DNA of 64,000 nt. Source: Methanocorpusculum parvum. Its GTDB lineage: Archaea; Halobacteriota; Methanomicrobia; Methanomicrobiales; Methanocorpusculaceae. The stretch's first letter is position 1, and each line of letters begins with the position of its first letter. Below the pieces are notes generated by a model. The model worked only from the letters and a program-made list of their open reading frames with translations, made no database searches and had not been told where the DNA came from. The stretch lies in NCBI GenBank assembly GCA_015063085.1, contig SUTD01000001.1, forward strand, positions 124,001 through 188,000. Reading direction: 5' to 3'. Shown here one piece after another: positions 55,165 to 61,027 of the stretch. The translations under genes and the position numbers were made by a program.

Positions 55165-55383
55165 TTAGTGGGTTTCCACTGTTTCCCGTATATGTTCAAT
55201 GAACATTTCCGAGAGGAGGATTTGTTTCATCTCCTCGATTTTGTGGTTGAGGGGTACATCTTTTCCCACGCGTGCCTTGGATTCCTGCCTCGACGGGCTC
55301 TCCTTAGCTAAATCGTTCTGCGGCGTACTATGATTTCGACGAGCCGCGAGGGTTTCGACGTACCGCAGAGTTTTGGATTTCAT
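55165..55383 (-). CDS. Small basic protein, unrecognised
   Basis: A 72-aa frame from the ATG at 55381-55383 (MKSKTLRYVETLAARRN). A TATA box (TATTTATATACT on the minus strand, about 55413-55424) sits about 35 bases above, favouring this start over the longer frame. A perfect 10-bp inverted repeat (55324-55333 with 55380-55389) spans the start codon. No family recognised; the C-terminal part is helical (KIEEMKQILLSEMFIEHIRETV). Confidence 0.45.
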   Translation of the reverse strand: MKSKTLRYVETLAARRNHSTPQNDLAKESPSRQESKARVGKDVPLNHKIEEMKQILLSEMFIEHIRETVETH

Positions 55384-55527
55384 AGTACGTCGATGATAGG
55401 TTTGCGGTTTGAGTATATAAATACCATACCGCGCGGTACGAAAGTGCCCATTTTCGCGAAAGTGCCTCGAACGAAGTGAGAGGCACTGAGTGAGAATGGG
55501 CATGAAGCAGGTATGAAGGAGCACTAC

Positions 55528-55574
55528 TTTTGCATTTTTGTTTTTGGAGAGGGAAGTTTACTGTTGGCTCTTGG
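55528..55574. repeat. 47-bp sequence on the left border of the GxxExxY element, repeated at 60739-60785
   Basis: Identical by eye to 60739-60785 (TTTTGCATTTTTG...GGCTCTTGG). It ends two bases before the left terminal repeat of the 748-bp element. Its second copy is joined directly to the last bases of the right terminal repeat, see the entry there. Upstream, 55440-55510 carries a short imperfect inverted repeat (GTGCCCATT with AATGGGCAT). Confidence 0.8.
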
Positions 55575-55576
55575 TG

Positions 55577-56324
55577 TTACTCGTGGAACACGAATCCACG
55601 CGAATCGACACGAATCGCGACCTCTAAAGGCGGCAGTTTAGTTCCGCTTATCGCGGAACTGCCGCACGGTCGCTGACGCCCTCGCAGTCGGCTCGGGCGA
55701 AAATGTTCGAGAGGTGAGATATTCTCATATAATTGTATGAGAAATATACACTCATGAGCGATGGGTTGCTTTTCAAAGAAGAGGTCTATGCTGTTGTTGG
55801 CTGTGCAATGACAGTGTACAATGAATTGAAAGCAGGATATCTGGAAGCAGTATATCAGGAAGCTATGGAAATAGTAATGCGGAAAGAGGGAATTGAATTT
55901 GAATCACAAAAACCCGTAGTAATCTATTTCCAGGGAGAGCCGCTCAAAAAAAGCTATTATGCAGACCTTATCGCAGATGGAAAAGTTCTCATTGAACTAA
56001 AAGCCAAGAAAAGATTGGAGAGAGAAGACGAAGCACAGCTTCTAAACTACCTGCGAGGAACACAAATGAAAGTAGGTCTTCTCATCAACTTTGGAAACAC
56101 AAGAAAACTTGAATGGAGAAGATATCTCTTAACTGACACATATAATCTGATTCAGGAAGAACAAAACGAATCAAACGAAGAAGATTTATTCTAAACCTTT
56201 TCGCACGAGCCGACTGCGAGTGCGTCAGCGACCGTGCGGCAGTTCCGCGATAAGCGGAACTAAACTGCCGCCTTTAGAGGTCGCGATTCGTGTCGATTCG
56301 TGTGGATTCGTGTTCCATGAGTAA
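55577..56324. mobile_element. 748-bp element: GxxExxY gene enclosed by 127-bp inverted repeats
   Basis: Left arm 55577-55703 and right arm 56198-56324 are inverted copies of equal length with about four mismatches. They start TTACTCRTGGAACACGAATCC and end at GCGAAAA next to the gene. Each arm carries direct sub-repeats (ACACGAATC, ACGCGAATC) and a nested hairpin (CGGCAGTT...AACTGCCG with a TTATC loop). No transposase is present. A gene-free relative lies at 15188-15453 and a probable deletion remnant at 60739-60802. Confidence 0.8.
55754..56194 (+). CDS. GxxExxY protein (PD-(D/E)XK-type fold)
   Basis: About 146 aa. The name-giving motif occurs as YNELKAGYLEAVYQEAMEIVM (GYLEAVY), followed by the nuclease-fold core YYADLIADGKVLIELKAKKRLEREDEAQLLNYLRGT, where D, E and K of the PD-(D/E)XK signature can be placed (D...IELKA). 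The ATG at 55754 is preferred to a TTG at 55733 because a CATATAATT TATA-like box lies 25-30 bases upstream. A/T-rich codon use unlike the neighbours suggests transfer. Wholly enclosed by long inverted repeats. Confidence 0.85.
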   Translation: MSDGLLFKEEVYAVVGCAMTVYNELKAGYLEAVYQEAMEIVMRKEGIEFESQKPVVIYFQGEPLKKSYYADLIADGKVLIELKAKKRLEREDEAQLLNYLRGTQMKVGLLINFGNTRKLEWRRYLLTDTYNLIQEEQNESNEEDLF

Positions 56325-56663
56325 GGACAAAAGTCAAAAGACCATAAACTGCAGATATAGTATTCAGAGTTATGCAGACTGTTTTCATATATTTATCAAC
56401 AACTGAAAAATCATGGAGAGAAGGTTTGTATTTTTGCGCGTTTCACTGATTCATGATTGTCTCCCGCTCTGATTTTTTGCGATTGATTTATTCTGCGGAT
56501 TATTTTATCAGAGATTGCAGCAGGTCTGTTTTCTGATTCCGCGTGTTTTTCTTTGGAGGTTTGTTTTAATCCTCTCAGTAAATCAATCTGACTTGTATTA
56601 ACACCCGTATACTTACTAAAGTTAGATAGATTTAAGTGTTTTTTTTTTTAGATAGATTTATCA

Positions 56664-56739
56664 GCAACTGAGAAGTCCGTACTCCAGCTTTTTTGTTGCC
56701 GCAAAGCTGAGGCATACAACCCTTGGCTTTGGGTTGTAT
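56664..56739 (+). promoter_or_regulatory. Structured leader of the three-pilin operon
   Basis: GCAAC (56664-56668), nine bases, CGTACTCC (56678-56685), nine bases, GTTGC (56695-56699): the same motif and spacing as in the leader at 48.77-48.80 kb. A second hairpin ATACAACCC/GGGTTGTAT (56714-56739) precedes the Shine-Dalgarno TTAGGAGAT (56741-56749). Upstream, 56325-56663 is A/T rich with a 13-base T-run (about 56638-56650) bounded by direct repeats of TAGATAGATTTA; no gene is seen there. Confidence 0.6.
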
Positions 56740-56755
56740 GTTTAGGAGATTCTTC

Positions 56756-57208
56756 ATGAATGCTGATATTATGTTAAAGAAGAAAGAAGATGCAGTCTCG
56801 CCGGTCATTGGTGTCATGCTGATGCTGGTTGTCACAATCGTTATCGCGGCTGTCGTTGCAGCTTTTGCCGGAGGAATCGCCACAGATACCGAGCCGACGC
56901 CGTCTGTGGTGCTGAGTGCTGATGTTTATGCAACTGGTCCAAAAGTTACTCTTCAGTCGCTTTCCGGTGACAGATTAGAAGTCTCGAAGCTTGATGTGAA
57001 AGTGTACAGCGAAGACGGAGCACTGATTGCCAAAGAGAACGCCATCACTGGAAATGACGGAAACTACTTCAATCCAGGAACGATTCTTACCGTGACACTG
57101 ACTGTTCAGGATGGTAAGGAGATTAAAGCAGGAGACAACGTTCAGATTGTTGTCACTTCAAACGAGAAACACACCGTCTTCAACAAAGAAGTAATCGTCA
57201 AGGCATAA
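56756..57208 (+). CDS. Archaeal type IV pilin
   Basis: A 150-aa pilin from the ATG at 56756, which follows an AGGAGA Shine-Dalgarno by about 8 bases: MNADIMLKKKEDAVSPVIGV then MLMLVVTIVIAAVVAAFAGG. The mature part has VTLQSLSGDRLEVSKLDVKVYSEDG, the SGD feature of the family. First of three pilins on the plus strand. An in-frame ATG 11 codons upstream is less likely. Confidence 0.88.
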   Translation: MNADIMLKKKEDAVSPVIGVMLMLVVTIVIAAVVAAFAGGIATDTEPTPSVVLSADVYATGPKVTLQSLSGDRLEVSKLDVKVYSEDGALIAKENAITGNDGNYFNPGTILTVTLTVQDGKEIKAGDNVQIVVTSNEKHTVFNKEVIVKA

Positions 57209-57227
57209 AGCTGAGGGATTCTAAGAA

Positions 57228-58193
57228 ATGATTCAGAAAAAATCTGATGACGCCGTCTCCCCGGTTATAGGCATCATGCTTCTGGTGGTGGTTACTGTAG
57301 TTATCGCTGCAGTAATTACCGCATTTGCTACCGGCATGGTTGGAAGTACCGAGCCTGTACCCGTTGCGGCGTTGGATGTGGAAATTTACTCCAACCAGGA
57401 AAACATGTATGGTTTGTCCGGACCTGAGTTATTTATCTCTCATATTTCCGGGGATGCAGTTGATACTGATGATATTGAACTTCGCTTCTCATGGACGCAC
57501 AAAACTCGTGAAGGAGAAGAATGTTCACATTCCAGTACTTTCACCGCAGAAGGGTTTAAGAACTCTGGAACAAGTCTTGAGAATAGAAACCAACCACTGT
57601 ATGTGAAATCCACGATGTTAGTAGACCCTGAGAGAGATGAATATGGCTCAAATGGTATTAATCACTACTTCGGCGATGTCATCTTAACCCCTGGATTGAG
57701 ACTCTCGGCATCATCTGAGTTCCTTAACTTAAACGTAGAACGTCACACCCAAAGTCGTTTCATGGATGTGGTTTTTGACAATTACAAAATAACTACCAAA
57801 GTAACAAAGGCATATGGATATAGAGCAGAGAGTTGGTGGGAGAATCAAGTAAATAACGTTCAGGTAATGGCTCATGCCTCATCTGAAACATTACAGGAAC
57901 AGTTCCCCGGTGATGCCTGCTTTACCGGACAGGGGACATGTATGTACAAGATATATTATGACTATGTTGCTCAGGGATACTGTGGAATATGTAAGCATCC
58001 CATTAGTCTTTGTAATGAAGAAAATGACCCATATCATGAATGTAAATGTGTTACAGAAGACCCATGGGATGGCGTACCTGTATATACAGGGGGAATTATG
58101 TCCCATCTGACACCGGGAACTGCTGTTGATGTGATGATTATCCACATTCCAAGCAACAAAGCAATCTACGATAAGACGGTGATTGTACAATGA
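57228..58193 (+). CDS. Large archaeal pilin with a cysteine-rich C-terminal insert
   Basis: A 321-aa protein with the usual leader MIQKKSDDAVSPVIGIMLLVVVTVVIAAVITAF and pilin block FISHISGDAVDTDDIELRF. Unlike its neighbours it continues with about 90 residues containing CFTGQGTC, YCGICKHPISLC and YHECKC, eight cysteines and two histidines that look like a zinc-binding or disulfide-bonded knob, before rejoining the pilin-like end TAVDVMIIHIPSNKAIYDKTVIVQ. Probably a minor or tip pilin. Overlaps the next gene by 4 bases. Confidence 0.82.
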   Translation: MIQKKSDDAVSPVIGIMLLVVVTVVIAAVITAFATGMVGSTEPVPVAALDVEIYSNQENMYGLSGPELFISHISGDAVDTDDIELRFSWTHKTREGEECSHSSTFTAEGFKNSGTSLENRNQPLYVKSTMLVDPERDEYGSNGINHYFGDVILTPGLRLSASSEFLNLNVERHTQSRFMDVVFDNYKITTKVTKAYGYRAESWWENQVNNVQVMAHASSETLQEQFPGDACFTGQGTCMYKIYYDYVAQGYCGICKHPISLCNEENDPYHECKCVTEDPWDGVPVYTGGIMSHLTPGTAVDVMIIHIPSNKAIYDKTVIVQ

Positions 58194-58711
58194 AGCAGCA
58201 TAAAAGAAAAGAAGATGCAGTATCACCTGTGATTGGTGTCATGCTGATGCTTGTTGTAACTCTTGTAATCGCTGCAGTCGTAACCGCGTTTGCGACAGGA
58301 ATGGCAGGAGATTCAACCGCTACCACCCCTATGGCTTTGTTTGAAGCCGGAAATCAGCAAGTTGTTTCAGGTTCTGTAGGAGATAGACAGACATATCTCT
58401 TACAGACTTTTGACCTTGTACACAAAGGCGGAGATGAAATAGAACTGGAAAATATCAAGGTAGTTATTGACCCCAAGGGAGGAATGGCATCATACGGAAT
58501 TATGGTGGTAAAGACAAAATCTGACCTAACTGTCCCCGGAAAAACCGGTGATGACGTAGTACTTTCAACGGGCGACAGAATCAGGATTAAACTCAATACT
58601 GGTTCTGACCATGAAAAGAGTGAAACTGGATCTCTCGTTAAGTGGACTCTCTCTGACACCAGAACAAACGGTGTCATCGCCAAGGGTGAGTTTGTCGTCC
58701 CGAAGGCATAA
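58190..58711 (+). CDS. Archaeal type IV pilin
   Basis: A 173-aa pilin: MKQHKRKEDAVSPVIGVMLM, hydrophobic helix to about residue 38, then TFDLVHKGGDEIELENIKVVID, the HxGGDxI box. Third and last of the plus-strand pilin operon. It ends FVVPKA followed by TAA and a terminator-like hairpin. Confidence 0.88.
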   Translation: MKQHKRKEDAVSPVIGVMLMLVVTLVIAAVVTAFATGMAGDSTATTPMALFEAGNQQVVSGSVGDRQTYLLQTFDLVHKGGDEIELENIKVVIDPKGGMASYGIMVVKTKSDLTVPGKTGDDVVLSTGDRIRIKLNTGSDHEKSETGSLVKWTLSDTRTNGVIAKGEFVVPKA

Positions 58712-58713
58712 AG

Positions 58714-58744
58714 GAGTTTGAACCCTTTTAGAGGTTCACTCCTC
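58714..58744 (+). terminator. Hairpin after the three-pilin operon
   Basis: GGAG-TTTGAACC pairs with GGTTCA-CTCC around the loop CTTTTAGA, beginning three bases after the pilin stop. There is no long T-run, so it may be a transcript-end stabiliser. A little further (58787-58808) lies AATCACTTTGTACTAACTAA, a sequence also found at 48697-48716 beside the other pilin operon. Confidence 0.5.
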
Positions 58745-58840
58745 ACCAATTTCATCCGCAGGGAAAATGCCCTCGGTTTGAGAAAATCACTTTGTACTAA
58801 CTAACTATCCCCAAAGCCCCGGGGGCTTGGAAAGCCCAGG

Positions 58841-58894
58841 CCGCCTGCTTTTCACTGCCGCATCTTGCGGGATGGATGCAGTGGGGGCAGGCGG
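58841..58894. other. Long hairpin in the gene-poor island
   Basis: CCGCCTGC (58841-58848) pairs with GCAGGCGG (58887-58894), enclosing CACTGC/GCAGTG and a terminal CCGCA/TGCGG. It sits just before the first 112-bp repeat. It is strand-symmetric in appearance, so I cannot say which strand, if any, is transcribed. Confidence 0.5.
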
Positions 58895-58903
58895 GGCATC
58901 ACT

Positions 58904-59015
58904 TTTGCCTGCGGATAGATGCGGGCGACTTTTTTTAGGATATTTACACACAAGGAGGCAGGATAACTCCACCGCGAGCCGCTCCGCGCCGGAGTCGCGG
59001 CTCCGCACCCCGGAT
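58904..59015. repeat. 112-bp repeat, copy 1 (structured)
   Basis: Matches 59600-59711. The shared part runs from TTTGCCTGCGGATAGATGCG through AGGAGGCAGGATAACTCC to CCGCACCCCGGATT. The 3' half forms GAGCCG-CTCCG-CGC-CGGAG-TCG-CGGCTC (58976-59003). Differences from copy 2 in the outer stem are compensatory. It lies about 45 bases upstream of the peptide/RNA unit at 59.06 kb. Confidence 0.75.
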
Positions 59016-59128
59016 TTTAGAAAAAGGATTTGGGATTTTGTATGATTAATTCGGTTTTGTGTTATGCTCAAATAGATTCACGTTCAATATAGATACTGGT
59101 CAGTCCGCAAAACTGGCCATTGTAGAAA

Positions 59129-59287
59129 ATGATTGAAAATATCTGTATCATAATAACAGCTTTCGCAGCTGTATCCCGTGAGATACGGGAGTGGATAAAA
59201 CTAAGAACACGAGAAAAGGAGGATGAATCTCATCCTCCTTTTCTCACTCTTCAGTTTTCCCCCTATGGGACAACAATTTATACTTGA
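59129..59287 (+). CDS. 52-aa hydrophobic-peptide gene, candidate type I toxin (copy 1)
   Basis: Peptide MIENICIIITAFAAVSREIR followed by EWIKLRTREKEDE: a short hydrophobic segment (residues 5-15) and a charged tail, the layout of type I toxin peptides. It shares about 70% of its first 40 residues with the 60085 peptide; the C-terminal ends differ in frame. A TATA box (CAATATAGATA, about 59085-59095) predicts a start near 59117, so the leader would be just the 12 bases before the ATG. That leader plus ATG (59117-59131) is perfectly complementary to the RNA encoded downstream. The coding region itself contains a 16-bp perfect hairpin (GAGAAAAGGAGGATGA and its complement). Confidence 0.6.
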   Translation: MIENICIIITAFAAVSREIREWIKLRTREKEDESHPPFLTLQFSPYGTTIYT

Positions 59288-59305
59288 TGTGACAATATAT
59301 TATTC

Positions 59306-59434
59306 AGAGTTAAACTGCCTCAGCAGCACTCTATGTTCTTAGTGTCGTTTCGGCATTTTCTACAATGGACATGCACCTGCGGAGTTTGCAACCGCTTTAC
59401 AGGGGTGCATGTCTAAATTATCTAAACTGTTTTC
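59306..59434 (+). ncRNA. Structured small RNA, candidate antitoxin of the 59129 peptide
   Basis: Promoter TTTATACT (59278-59285), overlapping the peptide stop, predicts a start at 59306-59308. Hairpin 1: AGAGT/ACTCT with CTGC/GCAG (59306-59332). Hairpin 2: TGTC/GGCA (59343-59355). Single-stranded linker holding CATTTTCTACAATGG (59354-59368), the 15-base perfect complement of the peptide leader and ATG. Hairpin 3: GACATGCACC/GGTGCATGTC with inner GCGG-AGTTTGCAA-CCGC (59368-59413). A T-run at 59430-59433 ends it. All three hairpins recur in the RNAs at 60.26 and 60.56 kb. Confidence 0.7.
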
Positions 59435-59473
59435 TCCATCTTTCTGTACGCTGTCGATGCCTTGGCTCGAAGA

Positions 59474-59605
59474 AAAGACAAAGCAGTCTCAGAAACATAA
59501 ACCAAATACGCCCAAAGAATCCTGCCGCCGGACATGACATAGAGCCGAAGAAAGAAAGGGCGGATAGAAAATATACGGACAAAGCAGGCAGGGCACGCGT
59601 TTGCC
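59474..59605. repeat. About 130-bp repeat, copy 1 (AAAGCAGTCTC type)
   Basis: Matches 59851-59983; the first 60 bases (GCAGTCTCAGAAACATAAAC through CCTGCCGCCGGACAT) are near-identical, the rest diverges with a common end GGCAGGGCACGCGTTTGCC. It runs into the second 112-bp repeat. The minus strand reads MSGGRILWAYLVYVSETA in both copies, but I see no gene around it. Confidence 0.7.
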
Positions 59606-59711
59606 TGCGGATAGATGCGGGCGACTTTTTTTAGGATATTTACACACAAGGAGGCAGGATAACTCCACCGCGGGCGGCTCCGCGTCGGAGTCGCCGCCCC
59701 GCACCCCGGAT
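59600..59711. repeat. 112-bp repeat, copy 2 (structured)
   Basis: Second copy of 58904-59015. Its hairpin reads GGGCGG-CTCCG-CGT-CGGAG-TCG-CCGCCC (59672-59699). Against copy 1, both changed pairs in the outer stem (A-T to G-C and C-G to G-C) are changed on both sides, so pairing is kept. Between here and 59850 I see only short palindromes and no gene. Confidence 0.75.
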
Positions 59712-59850
59712 TCAAAGAAAGAGGTTTCGAGAATTCATAGGAAGCAAGCAAAGCAACGCCAAAGCGGCTGCGGCAGCAGGTCGCCGAAGGCGACAGCGAC
59801 GCGTTGCGCGACCGAAGGGAGCGTCTGTGTAGTCTGCGTTCATTCCAAAT

Positions 59851-59983
59851 AAAGACAAAAGCAGTCTCAGAAACATAAACCAAATACGCCCAAAGAATCC
59901 TGCCGCCGGACATCACGAAGAGCCGAAGCGGGAAGGGACAGATAGACGAAATGGGGACAAGGAAGGCAGGGCACGCGTTTGCC
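59851..59983. repeat. About 130-bp repeat, copy 2 (AAAGCAGTCTC type)
   Basis: Second copy of 59474-59605; it ends in GGCAGGGCACGCGTTTGCC and is followed after 30 bases by the second complete peptide/RNA unit. The pairing of this repeat and the 112-bp repeat with the units suggests that larger blocks were duplicated and then eroded. Confidence 0.65.
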
Positions 59984-60084
59984 GCAACGCTTTTTTTACT
60001 ATTTTTGGACTGGTGTTATGCTCAAATAGATTCACGTTCAATATAGATATGGTCAGTCCGCAAAACTGGCTAGTAGTATTAAAA

Positions 60085-60246
60085 ATGATTGAGACAATCT
60101 GTCTAATCATAACAGCATTTTCCGCTGTTTCCCGCGAAATTCGCGGATGGATTGAAGTGAGAACAAGAGAAAAGGATGATGAAAAACATCCTCCTTTTCT
60201 CACTCTTCTTTCCCGTTGGGACAACATTTTATACTTGACAAGATAA
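60085..60246 (+). CDS. 53-aa hydrophobic-peptide gene, candidate type I toxin (copy 2)
   Basis: Peptide MIETICLIITAFSAVSREIR then GWIEVRTREKDDE, paralogue of the 59129 product. The upstream region is conserved from TGTTATGCTC (60014) through a TATA box (CAATATAGATA, about 60039-60049), which predicts a start near 60072. The 13-base leader differs from copy 1: AGTAGTATTAA (60072-60082) replaces CCATTGTAGAAA, and it is perfectly complementary to the linker of the RNA just downstream (60307-60317), not to that of copy 1. A palindrome TGGTCAGT-CCGCAAA-ACTGGCTA (60050-60072) lies between TATA and start. Confidence 0.6.
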   Translation: MIETICLIITAFSAVSREIRGWIEVRTREKDDEKHPPFLTLLSRWDNILYLTR

Positions 60247-60256
60247 TATATTACTT

Positions 60257-60387
60257 AGAGTTTAACTGCCGCCGCAGTCGCTCTACGTTCTCAATGCTAT
60301 CCAGCATTAATACTACTTGACATGCATCTGCGGACTTTGCAACCGCTTTACAGAGGTGCATGTCTAAACCTTATTCAAACTGTTTTC
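60257..60387 (+). ncRNA. Structured small RNA, candidate antitoxin of the 60085 peptide
   Basis: Promoter TTTATACT (60228-60235) predicts a start at about 60258. Hairpin 1: AGAG/CTCT with CTGC/GCAG (60257-60284). Hairpin 2: ATGC/GCAT (60294-60307). Linker with TTAATACTACT (60307-60317), complementary to the leader of the peptide gene at 60072-60082. Hairpin 3: GACATGCATC/GGTGCATGTC with inner GCGG-ACTTTGCAA-CCGC (60319-60364), one pair becoming G-U. T-run at 60382-60386. Confidence 0.7.
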
Positions 60388-60560
60388 TCAAAATTCAATC
60401 CATGAATTTGAAAAAGATATTTGTTCCTGCTAAGGCTCGAAGAGCCGCATGCAGGTAAGGGTCGCAAGCCAAAGGCTTGCTCATGACTCGAGCAAGCTCT
60501 CGTCCGTCGCGGGAATACGGGCGAGTAACATATTATACTTGATAAGACAATATATTATTC

Positions 60561-60743
60561 AGAGTTTAACTGCATCGCAAGTCTCTTCGAGCCTTGCTCA
60601 AAGCTCGAGCCTTCGACTCTCGCCCGCCGCAGTCACTCTATTCTGAGTGCCGTCTCTGGCATATTCCACAAACAGACATACACCTGCGGAGTTTGCAACC
60701 GCTTTAAATAGGGTGTATGTCTAAAATCATTCAAACTGTTTTG
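60561..60743 (+). ncRNA. Structured small RNA, orphan third copy
   Basis: Same promoter (ATTATACTTGATAAGACAAT, from 60533) and the same three hairpins: hairpin 1 with a 55-base expansion of its loop (60561-60639), hairpin 2 TGCC/GGCA (60648-60661), hairpin 3 GACATACACC/GGTGTATGTC (60675-60684 with 60712-60721). Relative to the other copies the sixth pair of hairpin 3 changed from G-C to A-U on both sides. The linker ATATTCCACAAACA has no complementary peptide leader nearby. 60391-60520 holds short palindromes only. Confidence 0.65.
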
Positions 60744-60802
60744 CATTTTTGTTTTTGGAGAGGGAAGTTTACTGTTGGCTCTTGGCATGAGTAAGGACAA
60801 AA
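60739..60802. repeat. Probable deletion scar of the 127-bp-repeat element
   Basis: 60739-60785 equals the left border sequence 55528-55574; it is followed directly by CATGAGTAAGGACAAAA (60786-60802), which equals the extreme right end and border of the element (56316-56332). So left border and the last nine bases of the right repeat are joined with the body missing. It begins at the T-run that ends the orphan RNA. Confidence 0.7.
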
Positions 60803-60931
60803 AGCAAACAACCACATTCTTCGCGCGAATTAACCAGACAAAAAAGCCCTGAAAAAATCCGCCGCAAATCTGAACGCCGGACATTAACGCCGTCCGCCTG
60901 TTTATCCCTCAAAAGAGCCAACCTAAGTAAT

Positions 60932-61001
60932 AGAGAAAGGGAAGCGGAATGCAAAAAGGCCACCCTTTCTCTCTAAAACCAAACCGCCTTTTTTCCATTC
61001 C
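60932..61001 (+). promoter_or_regulatory. Leader with two crossing stems ahead of the 161-aa gene
   Basis: Stem 1: AGAGAAAGGG (60932-60941) with CCCTTTCTCT (60963-60972), 10 bp perfect. Stem 2: GGAATG-C-AAAAAGGC (60946-60960) with GCCTTTTT-TC-CATTCC (60986-61001). The strands interleave, so they form an H-type pseudoknot or are alternatives. The Shine-Dalgarno (CAGGAG, 61013-61018) follows within 12 bases. Regulation of the downstream gene at RNA level is a reasonable inference. Confidence 0.5.
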
Positions 61002-61027
61002 GTCTCCCCTTTCAGGAGAAAATCAAA

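Noticed and set aside
58787-58808. AATCACTTTGTACTAACTAA shared with 48697-48716 as evidence of an inversion between pilin operons
   Set aside because: The match is short, and sequences beyond about 40 bases are unrelated; it is noted but does not prove an inversion.
59422-59916. Minus-strand frame reading MSGGRILWAYLVYVSETA twice
   Set aside because: The repeat of the peptide follows from the repeated DNA; the frame crosses a structured repeat and has no family likeness, promoter or ribosome-binding site.
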